A program made the position numbers and the translations under genes. This document shows positions 17,771-26,200 of a stretch of 64,000 bases of DNA, piece by piece. The notes beneath the pieces were generated by a model. The model had not been told where the DNA came from. It made no database searches and saw only the letters and a list, made by a program, of their open reading frames with translations. Source of the stretch: VXYL01 sp965199915 (GTDB taxonomy: Bacteria; Pseudomonadota; Gammaproteobacteria; Pseudomonadales; Azotimanducaceae); contig OZ241348.1 in NCBI GenBank assembly GCA_965199915.1, positions 3,968,001-4,032,000 of the forward strand. Reading direction: 5' to 3'. Position 1 is the first letter of the stretch. Every line of letters starts with the position of its first letter.

Positions 17771-18313
17771 ATCAAGAGGACAAACGCCAAGGTTGCCGGC
17801 GAGCGTGCCCTGTTGAACGACGACATCACCGCTTTCCGGGTGCGCCTCATCGGCTCGGACGGTGCCCAGATCGGCATCGTGCCGCGCGAGGAAGCGCTCA
17901 GCGAGGCGCGCAGCAAGAGCATGGATCTAGTGCTCATCGCGCCCGAAGCGGAACCGCCGGTGGTCAAGGTGATGGACTACGGCAAGCACGTCTTCGACAA
18001 GAAGAAGGCCAAGGCAGCGCAGCGCAAGCGGCAGAAACAGATTCACGTCAAAGAAGTGAAGTTCCGTCCGAGCACCGAGGAGCGCGACTACCAAGTGAAA
18101 CTCCGCAACCTCACGCGGTTTTTGGAGGAAGGCGACAAAGCCAAGGTGAGCCTGCGTTTCAAGGGCGGCGAGATGCGCCACCCCGAACTCGGCGTGACGC
18201 TGCTCAAGCGCGTTGAGGAGGACTTGGACGAATTGGCCAACATCGAGACCGCGCCGCGCTTCGAGGGCCGCCAAATGACGATGGTGCTCGCGCCGAAGAA
18301 ACGGCGCAAATAA
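17771..18313 (+). CDS. infC: Translation initiation factor IF-3, AUC start codon
   Basis: IF-3 binds the 30S subunit, prevents premature 50S joining and rejects non-canonical start codons. The N domain (LLNDDITAFRVRLIGSDGAQ, GIVPREEAL, VVKVMDYGK), the Lys-rich linker (KKAKAAQRKRQKQ) and the C domain (KEVKFRPSTEERDYQVKL, FLEEGDKAKVSLRFKG, GRQMTMVLAPKK) are complete. No ATG, GTG or TTG gives a sensible N-terminus. An ATC at 17771 lies 7 bases after a strong Shine-Dalgarno (AGGGGAG, 17757-17763) and yields 180 residues, exactly the E. coli length. E. coli infC uses AUU, the basis of IF-3 autoregulation; the same logic with AUC is likely here. A TTG at 17696 would add an unconserved 25-residue tail. 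Confidence 0.93.
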   Translation: MKRTNAKVAGERALLNDDITAFRVRLIGSDGAQIGIVPREEALSEARSKSMDLVLIAPEAEPPVVKVMDYGKHVFDKKKAKAAQRKRQKQIHVKEVKFRPSTEERDYQVKLRNLTRFLEEGDKAKVSLRFKGGEMRHPELGVTLLKRVEEDLDELANIETAPRFEGRQMTMVLAPKKRRK

Positions 18314-18345
18314 CGCCGCCGCTTGACGCAAGCGCGCACGGCCGG

Positions 18346-18512
18346 CAAGAAACATGGAAGCGGGCGGAGGAAACGTCCGTTGAGAGTCGCATCCAAGGCA
18401 AGGCTGGAGCCTTGGTGCGCCGCAAGAAGACATGAAGCGGGCGAAACACGTCCGTTGAGAGTCGCGTCCAAGGCAAGGCTTGAGCCTTGGCGCGCCGCAA
18501 GAAGACGTTAGG
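18346..18512 (+). repeat. Tandem duplicated hairpin leader between infC and rpmI
   Basis: Two direct repeats of 77 and 75 bases (18346-18422, 18423-18497) plus the first 15 bases of a third. Each carries a perfect 7-bp stem CCAAGGC/GCCTTGG (18393-18399 with 18409-18415; 18468-18474 with 18484-18490), with an alternative AAGGCT/AGCCTT pairing in the first copy. The region sits exactly where ribosomal protein L20 autoregulates rpmI-rplT in E. coli, so a leader function is plausible. Not the same family as the 97-bp repeat. Confidence 0.75.
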
Positions 18513-18520
18513 AGACAATC

Positions 18521-18721
18521 ATGCCGAAACTGAAGACCAACCGCGGCGCGGCGAAGCGGTTCCGCCGCACCGCCAAGGGGTTCAAACACAAGCGCTCCAA
18601 CAAGAGCCACATCCTCACCAAGATGACGCCGAAGCGCAAACGGCGCCTGCGGGGGTTCAAGTCGCTGTCCGCCGCGGATTTGGCGGCGGTCAAGCGAATG
18701 GTGCCAAAGAAGGCGCGTTGA
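18521..18721 (+). CDS. rpmI: 50S ribosomal protein L35
   Basis: 66 residues, very basic, standard length. The conserved start MPKLKTNRGAAKRFRRTAKG and the C-terminal SAADLAAVKRMVPKKAR identify L35, a late-assembling large-subunit protein. GTTAGGAG precedes the ATG at good spacing. It follows the tandem hairpin leader, the point where translation of rpmI-rplT is expected to be controlled by L20. Confidence 0.97.
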   Translation: MPKLKTNRGAAKRFRRTAKGFKHKRSNKSHILTKMTPKRKRRLRGFKSLSAADLAAVKRMVPKKAR

Positions 18722-18777
18722 TCGGCGCTGTTTTGGGATTGCAGCCGGCCAGCGGCCGGTGGTGTTTGGGAGCGAAC

Positions 18778-19173
18778 ATGCCAAGGGCAAAGAACAGCGT
18801 CGCCACGCGGCGACGCCGCAAGAAGGTGCTGAAGGCGGCCAAGGGCTACTACGGCGCCCGCAGCCGTTCCTTCAAGGTCGCCAAACAGGCGGTCATCAGA
18901 GCCGGGCAATACGCCTATCGGGACCGGCGCCAGCGCAAGCGCCAGTTCCGCGCCTTGTGGATCTTGCGCATCAACGCGGAGGCGCGGGCGCACGGCCTGT
19001 CCTACAGCCGCTTCATGGCCGGTTTGAAGAAGGCGGGCATCCTGGTTGACCGGCGCGTGCTCGCGGACCTCGCGCTCAAGGAGAAGACGGCTTTCGCGGC
19101 GTTGGTCGCGCAAGCCAAGACCGCGCTCAACCAGGAAGGCCCCAGCGCCCAACCGGCCAACTCCGCTGCCTGA
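18778..19173 (+). CDS. rplT: 50S ribosomal protein L20
   Basis: 131 residues. The sequence begins MPRAKNSVATRRRRKKVLKA and contains KGYYGARSRSFKVAKQAV, YAYRDRRQRKRQFRALWI and GLSYSRFMAGLKKAGI, all diagnostic of L20, an early 23S rRNA-binding assembly protein and translational repressor of its own operon in enterobacteria. The C-terminus carries a short Ala/Pro-rich extension (PSAQPANSAA) beyond the usual 117-120 residues. The start is ATG 18778; an upstream open stretch in frame is not coding. Confidence 0.97.
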   Translation: MPRAKNSVATRRRRKKVLKAAKGYYGARSRSFKVAKQAVIRAGQYAYRDRRQRKRQFRALWILRINAEARAHGLSYSRFMAGLKKAGILVDRRVLADLALKEKTAFAALVAQAKTALNQEGPSAQPANSAA

Positions 19174-19185
19174 ACGCCGGCGGCG

Positions 19186-20247
19186 ATGAACGAAGACGGG
19201 GCGCGCCCCGCAGCCGCCGCGTCAACGGACGTGTCCGTGGACGCAACCGCGTCGGATTGCCTAGCGGCGGTGGCCCAGGCCACGGACGACCGCGCGTTGG
19301 ACGCGGTGCGCGTTCGCTACCTGGGCAGGAAAGGCGAAATCACCGCGCTGCTCAAAGGCTTGGGCCAAGTTCCCGCGGCTCAGCGGCCGGCCGCCGGCGC
19401 GCGCGTGAACGCGCTCAAGCGCAGGTTGCAGGAGGCGGTGGACGCCCGCCGCGCGGCCCTGCGCGCCGAGGAGTTGGAGCAAACGTTGGCCGCGGAGGCG
19501 GTGGACGTCACTTTGCCCGGCCGCCGGCGCCCGGGCGGCGGTCTGCATCCGGTCACGCAGACGTTCCGCCGCATCGCCGACATCTTCGTCGCCGCCGGAT
19601 ACGAGGTGGTGTCGGGCCCGGAAATCGAGGACGACTACCACAATTTCGAGGCGCTCAACATCGCCGCCGACCACCCGGCGCGCGCCATGCACGACACGCT
19701 GTATTTGGACAACGGCATGCTGCTGCGCACGCACACCTCGCCGGTGCAGATCCGCGTGCTGGAGAAGCGTCCACCGCCCCTGCGCGTGATTTGTCCGGGC
19801 CGCGTCTACCGCAAGGACGACATGGACGCCAGCCACAGCCCGATGTTCCACCAGGTGGAAGGGCTGGTGGTGGACGAGGGCATCGCCTTCGCGGACTTGA
19901 AAGGCACCGTGGTGGAGTTCGTGCGGCGCTTCTTCGAGCGCGAGTTGGCGGTGCGTTTCCGCCCCTCCTACTTCCCCTTCACGGAACCGTCCGCCGAGGT
20001 GGACGTGCAATGCGTTCACTGCGTTGGCGACGGCTGCCGCGCCTGCGGCCACTCCGGGTGGACCGAGGTGATGGGTTGCGGCATGGTGCATCCGAACGTC
20101 CTGCGCATGGTGGACGTGGACACGCAGCGGTTCACCGGGTTCGCTTTCGGGTTCGGCGTCGACCGCTTCGCGACGTTGTTCTTCGCGATCGACGACATGC
20201 GTCTGTTGTTCGAGAACGATCTGCGCTTTCTCGCGCAGTTCGCGTGA
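19186..20247 (+). CDS. pheS: Phenylalanyl-tRNA synthetase alpha subunit
   Basis: 353 residues. Catalytic subunit of the alpha2-beta2 class II synthetase that charges tRNA-Phe. An N-terminal coiled coil (about 40-105) for tRNA binding precedes the catalytic core: HPVTQTFRRIADIFVAAGYE (motif 1), RVYRKDDMDASHSPMFHQVEG (motif 2) split by the usual loop, and FGFGVDRFATL (motif 3). A four-Cys cluster CVHCVGDGCRACGHSGW near residue 280 replaces a simple loop, as in many bacterial PheS. The N-terminal 15 residues are poorly conserved, so the start could be slightly downstream. rplT ends 12 bases before and pheT begins 10 bases after. Confidence 0.96.
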   Translation: MNEDGARPAAAASTDVSVDATASDCLAAVAQATDDRALDAVRVRYLGRKGEITALLKGLGQVPAAQRPAAGARVNALKRRLQEAVDARRAALRAEELEQTLAAEAVDVTLPGRRRPGGGLHPVTQTFRRIADIFVAAGYEVVSGPEIEDDYHNFEALNIAADHPARAMHDTLYLDNGMLLRTHTSPVQIRVLEKRPPPLRVICPGRVYRKDDMDASHSPMFHQVEGLVVDEGIAFADLKGTVVEFVRRFFERELAVRFRPSYFPFTEPSAEVDVQCVHCVGDGCRACGHSGWTEVMGCGMVHPNVLRMVDVDTQRFTGFAFGFGVDRFATLFFAIDDMRLLFENDLRFLAQFA

Positions 20248-20257
20248 GGCGCCGCGC

Positions 20258-22717
20258 GTGAAATTCAGCGCCCGTTGGCTGCGGCAATGGCTGCCGGTGG
20301 ATGTGCCCATCGAGCAACTGCGCGCGCAGCTCACGAACGCCGGCCTGGAAGTGGACGGCGTGGAGGACGCGGCGCCGGAGTTCCGCGGCGTGACCGTCGC
20401 CGCAGTGTGCGCCGTGCGCCGCCACCCCAACGCGGACAAGCTCTCGGTTTGCGAGGTGGACGGCGGCGGCGAGCGGCTGGCCGTGGTCTGCGGCGCTCCG
20501 AACGTTCGCGTCGGCATGCGCACCGCCCTCGCCACCGTCGGCGCCCGGTTGCCGGGCGGGCCGGTGCGGGCCGCCGTCGTGCGCGGCGTGGCCTCGCGCG
20601 GCATGTTGTGCAGCGCGGCCGAGCTCGGTCTCGGCGCCGATCACGCCGGCGTCATCGACCTCGACAGCGCGCTCTTCGAGCGGACGGCGCGCAACTGCGC
20701 GCCCGGGGCGGACCTGCGCGCCGCGCTCCACTTGGACGACGTGTGCGTCAACCTCGACCTCACCCCGAACCGCGGCGACTGTTTGAGCATCCGCGGGCTG
20801 GCCCGGGAAGCCGCCCTCCTGAACGACGTCGCGGTGGCCGCGCCGCCGGCCCAAGAGACCGTGCCGATTCGGAGCGATGCGGTGTTCCCCGTGCGTTTGG
20901 ACAACGCGCGCGCCTGCCCGCGCTATCTCGGCCGCGTCATCGAGGATGTGGACCTGTCGCGGCCAACGCCCTTGTGGTTGCGCGAGCGTTTGCGCCGCTC
21001 CGGTTTGCGCTCCATCGATCCGGCCGTGGACGTGACCAACTACGTGCTGCTCGAACTCGGTCAACCCATGCACGCCTTCGACCGCGACCGGCTCGACCGC
21101 GCCGTCTTCGTGCGCGACGCGGCGCCCGGCGAGAAGCTCGCCTTGCTCGACGGACGCGAGTTGCGGTTCGAGGGGGAGTGCGCGGGCGGCGCGCCGCCTT
21201 TGCTCATCGCGGACGGGCGCGGCCCGCTCGCTCTGGCCGGGGTGATGGGCGGCGCCCGCAGCGCCGTCACGCCCAAGACGCGCAACCTGTTCTTGGAATG
21301 CGCCTTCTTCGCGCCGGAAGTGGTCGCCGCCGCCGCCCGCCGCTTTGGATTGCGCACCGACGCTTCCCACCGCTACGAGCGCGGGGTGGACTTCGCGTTG
21401 CCTTGGGACGCCGTGGAGCGCGCGACGCGGCTGCTCGTGGACATCGCCGGTGGACGCGCCGGGCCCGTCTCGGTGGTCGAGAGCGCTGCCGACCTGCCGC
21501 GCCGGGATCCGCTGCGGTTGCGCAAGGCGCGGCTCGACGCGTTGGTTGGCGAGGAGCTGCCCGCAGAGCGGGTCGAGCGGATCCTGGAGCGGCTGGAACT
21601 CGCGCCGGCGGCGCACGGCGACGGCGCCGCGCGGGTCTGGACGGTCACGCCGCCGAGCCATCGCTTCGACCTCGCCATCGAGGAGGACTTGGTGGAGGAA
21701 GTGCTGCGCGTGCATGGCTACAACGCCGTCGCCAGCCGCCTGCCTCCCGCGCCGCTGCCGCTCGGGCGGGTGTCCGCCGCGGAGCTGACGCACGCCCGGC
21801 TGGCGGATCTCCTGGTCGATCTCGGCTACAGCGAAGCGGTGACCTACAGTTTCGTGGCCCCGGACAAGATGGAGGCGCTTGCGCCGGGGGCGGCGCCGCT
21901 GCGCGTGCGCAATCCGGTGTCGAGCGATCACGCGGTGATGCGCGCGAACCTCTTGCCGGGCCTGTTGGACGCGCTCGGCAACAACTTGGCGCGCCAAGCG
22001 CGCCGCGTGCGCCTGTTCGAGATCGGCCAGTGCTTCGCGCGCGACCGCGCCGGCGCGGTGGCCGCTGGCGGCGCGCCGCCGAAAGAAGGCGGCGTCGCGC
22101 AGCGCGTGGTGTGCGGCGGCGTGCTGTTCGGCCCGCGCGAGGAGCACAGTTGGGCGCACACCGCCGCGGCCACCGACTTCTTCGACGCCAAGGGCGATGT
22201 GGAGCGGGTTCTGGCGTTGGGTGGCCGCGCCGCGGTGTTCGAGCCCGCCGCTGATCCGGTGCTGCATCCGGGCCAGGCCGCCGCGGTGCGCATCGGCGCC
22301 GATCGCGTTGGGCGCGTCGGCCGGCTGCATCCACGCTTGGAGGCGGCGTTGGCGCTGCCCGCCGGCGTCTTCGTGTTCGAGCTGCGCGTGGACGCGCTGC
22401 TCGCCTTGCGCCCGCGCCGCCACGGCGTGGTGTCGCGGCAACCGTCGGTGCGGCGCGACTTCGCTTTGGTGTTGGCGCGGGACGTTCCGGCGGCGCGGCT
22501 CGAGGCGGTGGCGCGCGGCGCCGTGGGCGAAGTCTTGACCGGTTTCGAGCTGTTCGACCTCTACACCGGCGCGGGGGTTGCGGCGGAAGAGAAGAGCGTG
22601 GCTGTCGGCTTGACCTTGCAACATCCATCGCGCACCCTTGCTGCGACCGACATCGACCGGATCTTGCGTTGCGTTCTCGATGCCTTCTCCACGGAGCTTC
22701 GGGCGCGGTTGCGCTGA
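20258..22717 (+). CDS. pheT: Phenylalanyl-tRNA synthetase beta subunit
   Basis: 819 residues. Domains in order: tRNA-binding EMAP-like domain (about 40-150, NADKLSVCEVDGG, GVASRGMLCSAAELGL), B3/B4 editing domain (about 210-380, LDLTPNRGDCLSIRGLAREA leading in), B5 domains (about 400-475), a non-catalytic synthetase-like core, and the C-terminal anticodon-binding FDX-ACB domain (about 725-819, QPSVRRDFALVLARDVPAA). The start is GTG 20258. The beta subunit hydrolyses mischarged Tyr-tRNA-Phe and holds the anticodon arm. Confidence 0.96.
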   Translation: MKFSARWLRQWLPVDVPIEQLRAQLTNAGLEVDGVEDAAPEFRGVTVAAVCAVRRHPNADKLSVCEVDGGGERLAVVCGAPNVRVGMRTALATVGARLPGGPVRAAVVRGVASRGMLCSAAELGLGADHAGVIDLDSALFERTARNCAPGADLRAALHLDDVCVNLDLTPNRGDCLSIRGLAREAALLNDVAVAAPPAQETVPIRSDAVFPVRLDNARACPRYLGRVIEDVDLSRPTPLWLRERLRRSGLRSIDPAVDVTNYVLLELGQPMHAFDRDRLDRAVFVRDAAPGEKLALLDGRELRFEGECAGGAPPLLIADGRGPLALAGVMGGARSAVTPKTRNLFLECAFFAPEVVAAAARRFGLRTDASHRYERGVDFALPWDAVERATRLLVDIAGGRAGPVSVVESAADLPRRDPLRLRKARLDALVGEELPAERVERILERLELAPAAHGDGAARVWTVTPPSHRFDLAIEEDLVEEVLRVHGYNAVASRLPPAPLPLGRVSAAELTHARLADLLVDLGYSEAVTYSFVAPDKMEALAPGAAPLRVRNPVSSDHAVMRANLLPGLLDALGNNLARQARRVRLFEIGQCFARDRAGAVAAGGAPPKEGGVAQRVVCGGVLFGPREEHSWAHTAAATDFFDAKGDVERVLALGGRAAVFEPAADPVLHPGQAAAVRIGADRVGRVGRLHPRLEAALALPAGVFVFELRVDALLALRPRRHGVVSRQPSVRRDFALVLARDVPAARLEAVARGAVGEVLTGFELFDLYTGAGVAAEEKSVAVGLTLQHPSRTLAATDIDRILRCVLDAFSTELRARLR

Positions 22718-22745
22718 CGGTCGCCGCGATGCGACGGAGGGCGGT

Positions 22746-23060
22746 TTGAGCGCGTTGACGAAGGCCCGAATGGTGGGGATGCTCTGCGACGAGCTTGGCT
22801 TCAGCAGGCGCGACGCCAAGGACATCGTGGAGTCCTTCTTCGAGGAAATGAGCGTGTGCCTCGCGCGCGGAGAGGCCGTCAAGCTCTCCGGTTTCGGCAA
22901 CTTCGAACCGCGCGACAAACGCCCAAGGCCGGGGCGCAACCCGAGAACCGGGAAGGAGGCGCGGATAACGGCGCGGCGCGTGGTGACGTTTCGCGCCAGT
23001 CAGAAGTTGCGGGAACACGTCGACAAAGGCGAGTTCCCCGACACCACGCGCGAGGAGTAG
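22746..23060 (+). CDS. ihfA: Integration host factor alpha subunit, TTG start
   Basis: A 104-residue nucleoid-associated DNA-bending protein of the HU/IHF family. LTKARMVGMLCDELGFSRRD, VKLSGFGNFEPRDK and RPGRNPRTGKEARITARRVV match IhfA, including the intercalating Pro in the beta arm. Position directly after pheT is the standard gammaproteobacterial arrangement. The start is TTG 22746 (reading MSALTKAR) after GGAGGG; no ATG gives the conserved N-terminus. The stop TAG coincides with the outer end of repeat copy C. The usual following MerR-family gene is absent. Confidence 0.94.
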   Translation: MSALTKARMVGMLCDELGFSRRDAKDIVESFFEEMSVCLARGEAVKLSGFGNFEPRDKRPRPGRNPRTGKEARITARRVVTFRASQKLREHVDKGEFPDTTREE

Positions 23061-23153
23061 CTCCTTGAGCGGCGCCGACCTTCACAGACGAGTCAAGTTG
23101 GCGACGGCGCCTGAGTTTGCGAAGCAAACTCCAACGCGCCCGCAAGGGCGCGC
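23058..23153 (+). repeat. Dispersed hairpin repeat, copy C
   Basis: Begins at the ihfA stop codon. Parts in order: CTCCTTGAGCGG end, GACCTTCACAGACGAGTCAA core, hairpin GAGTTTGC GA AGCAAACTC-like stem at about 23113-23131, then GCGCCC...GGGCGC at about 23136-23151. Lies between ihfA and the giant adhesin and may terminate the pheST-ihfA transcript. Confidence 0.8.
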
Positions 23154-23160
23154 ACCGTTG

Positions 23161-23166
23161 TACAAT
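23161..23166 (+). promoter_or_regulatory. Possible -10 element upstream of the adhesin gene
   Basis: TACAAT, 117 bases before the adhesin ATG and just upstream of an ATG at 23173. No good -35 hexamer lies at 16-18 bases spacing, because that position is inside the repeat hairpin. Listed because it would put the poly-C tract in the 5' leader rather than in the promoter spacer. Confidence 0.3.
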
Positions 23167-23236
23167 CGCGGCATGACTCCTTTCGCTCCACTCGATGCGC
23201 GGCCGCGGATGGGCACCCGAGTCGTGCCCAGCTCTA

Positions 23237-23253
23237 CCCCCCCCCCCCCCCCC
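23237..23253 (+). repeat. Poly-C tract of 17, likely phase-variation switch
   Basis: Seventeen consecutive C residues, 30 bases before the ATG of the giant autotransporter. Homopolymers of this length slip during replication. An upstream ATG (23173) reads through the tract and stops at TAG 23266-23268; with 18 or 15 C residues that frame would run straight into the adhesin gene. So tract length could switch translation, or alter leader structure. Confidence 0.8.
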
Positions 23254-23282
23254 GCCTTAGCGGGATAGCTCAGGGACAAGCC

Positions 23283-26200
23283 ATGACAAGACTGCTTCGC
23301 GCAACCCGGCTCGTTGTCGGGCCGCTGCTTGCCGCATCGTGCATGTTCGCTGTCAACGCGACCGCGCAGACGTTGCCGGTGCTGTCGATCGATTCGCCGA
23401 GCGTGAACGAAGGGGACAGCGGTTCGACGAACCTGACCTTCACGGTGAGTCTGAGCGCGGCGACCTCCACCGCGGTGACGGTGAGCTACGCGGACGCCGG
23501 CACCGGAACGGCGACCTCGGGCACGGACTACACGGCGGTGACGGCGGGGCAGCTGACGTTCGCGGCGGGAACGACGAGCCAGACGATCGCCGTGTCGGTG
23601 CAGGGCGACACGACCAGCGAGCCGGACGAGACCGTGACGATAGCCCTGAGCAACCCGACGAACGCGACGCTGTCGACGGCGACCGGAACAGGCACCATCG
23701 AGGACAACGACACGCTGTCGATCAGTTCGCCGTCTGTGGACGAAGGAGACAGCGGTTCGACGAACCTGGTCTTCACGGTGAGCCTGAGCGGCACGAAGAC
23801 CGGCCAGGCGACGGTGAACTACGCGGACGCCGGCACAGGAACGGCGACCTCGGGCACGGACTACGACGCGGTGACGGCGAACACGCTGACGTTCGCGGCG
23901 GGAACGACGAGCCAGACGATCACGGTGACGGTGCAGGGCGACATTACCGTCGAGTCGGAAGAGACCGTGGTGATAGCCCTGAGCAGCCCGTCGGGCGCGG
24001 GACTGTCGGCGACGGCCAGCAGCGGGACGGGCACCATCAGGAACGACGACACGTTCCCGGTGCTGTCGATCGATTCCCCGAGCGTGAACGAGGGGGACAG
24101 CGGTTCGACGAGCATGACCTTCACGGTGACGCTGAGCGCGGCGTACTCCCACAACGTGACGGTGGACTACGCGGACGCCGGCACCGGAACGGCGACCTCG
24201 GGCACGGACTACACGGCGCTGTCGGCGGGGCGGCTGACGTTCGCGGCGGGAACGACGAGCCAGACGTTCACGGTGTCGGTGCAGGGCGACACGACCAGCG
24301 AGCCGGACGAGACCGTGGTGATCACCCTGGGCAACCCGACGAACGCGACGGTGTCGACGGCGCCCCGCACCGGGACCGGGACGGGCACCATCGAGGACAA
24401 CGACACGCTGTCGATCAGTTCGCCGTTCGTGGACGAAGGAGACACCGGTTCGGCGAACCTGGTCTTCACGGTGAGCCTGGGCGGGGCGAAGGCCGCTGCG
24501 GTGACGGTGAGCTACGCGGACGCCGGCACCGGCACGGCGACCTCGGGCACGGACTACACGGCGGTGACGGCGGGGATGCTGACGTTCGCGGCGGGGACGA
24601 CGAGCCAGACGATCACGGTGTTGGTGACGGGCGACACGACTGTCGAGGCGGACGAGACCGTGGTGATCGCCCTGAGCGGCGCGTCGGGCGCGGGACTGTC
24701 GACGACGGCCAGCAGCGGGACGGGCACCATCAGGGACGACGACAGGACTGGAACGCCGACGTTTTCGATCACCCCCGCGACCGTGACCGTGGCCGAGGGC
24801 GACAGCGGCTCGACGAACATGAACTTCACGGTGGAGCTGAGCCCGGCAGCCAGTGTCAGCACCAGGGTGATTTTCGGGGTCACCGGCGGCACGGCGACGA
24901 GCGGAACGGACTACACGACGCCCTGGCAGAACAACCGGATAACGCTGCGCTTCAACGCGGGCGAGACCAGCAAGACGGTGTCGGTGGCGGTGCGGGGCGA
25001 CACGCTCGACGAGCCGGACGAGACGGTGGTGGCGCAGTTGAGCGGGGCTTTTCCTTTCTTTTCCGCGCGCGTCGATTCGAGTGCCAACACGGGCACCGGC
25101 ACGATCACCGACGACGACCCTTTGCCGACCGTCTCCATCGATTCGCCGACCGTGGCCGAGGGCGACACCGGCTCGACGAACATGATCTTCACGGTGAGCC
25201 TGAGCGCGGCGAGCGGCAGGCAGGTAACGGTCCGTTACGGGCTGGTCGCGGCGCAGTCGACGGCGACTTCGGGCACGGACTTCAGGGAGATTGTGGCGTC
25301 AACCTCCAACCCGGGGACCTTGACGTTCGCGCCGGGGGAGACGAGCAAGACGATCACGGTGGAGGTGCTGGGGGACACGGACCCCGAGGCGGACGAGACG
25401 GTGAGATTCCAGCTCGGCTCGCCGACAAACGCAATGCTTCCGGTAAGCAACTTGTGGAGGGCAGACGGGACCATCACGGACGACGACATAGCGTTGCTGC
25501 GCACCGGCCCGGCGAGCGTGGCGGAGGGGGACAGCGGCTCGACGGACCTGACCTTCACGTTGTCTCTGGTGGCGGCGCACGGGAAGACGGTGACGGTGGA
25601 CTACACCGACACCGGCAGGGGGACGGCAACACGCGGCACGGACTACACGGGCGCTGCGACGGGGACCGTGACTTTCGCGCCGGGGGACACGACCGGGACG
25701 ATCACGGTGTCGGTGACCGGGGACACGGTGACCGAGCGGCACCAAACGGTGGAGCTGGCCCTGAGCAATCTGACGAACGCGCGGTTCGTGACGGCGAGCA
25801 TGGCCAGTTTGACGGGCACGATCAGGGACGACGACGGCTTCCCGACGGCGAATGCGGGACCGGACCAGACGGTGAACGAGGGCGACACGGTGACCCTGTC
25901 GGGGAGCGGTTCGGACCCCGATAGCCCCATCACCGGCTATCGCTGGACACAGACGGCCGGCCCGCCGGTGACGCTGACGGGCGTGACGTCGGCGACGTCC
26001 ACCTTCACGGCGCCGACGGGTCTGGTGGCGGACGAGGTGTTGCGGTTTTCGCTGGTGGTGGAGGCGAACGACGAAGGCGGGTCGGACTCGGTGGACATTT
26101 TGGTGAACGCGGCCACCCTGAACTGGTCGGCGGAGGCGGGGCCGAACCAGACGGTTGAGGAAGAGGACACGGTGAGCCTGTCGGGAAGGGCCCTGTCGGG

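Noticed and set aside
20132..22939. Long minus-strand open frame opposite pheT and ihfA
   Set aside because: Antisense shadow; no start signal or recognisable motif.
23259..23275. GCGGGATAGCTCAGGG resembles the 5' end of a tRNA
   Set aside because: Only the acceptor/D-arm-like start matches; coding sequence of the adhesin follows after a few bases and no anticodon or T arm can be formed.
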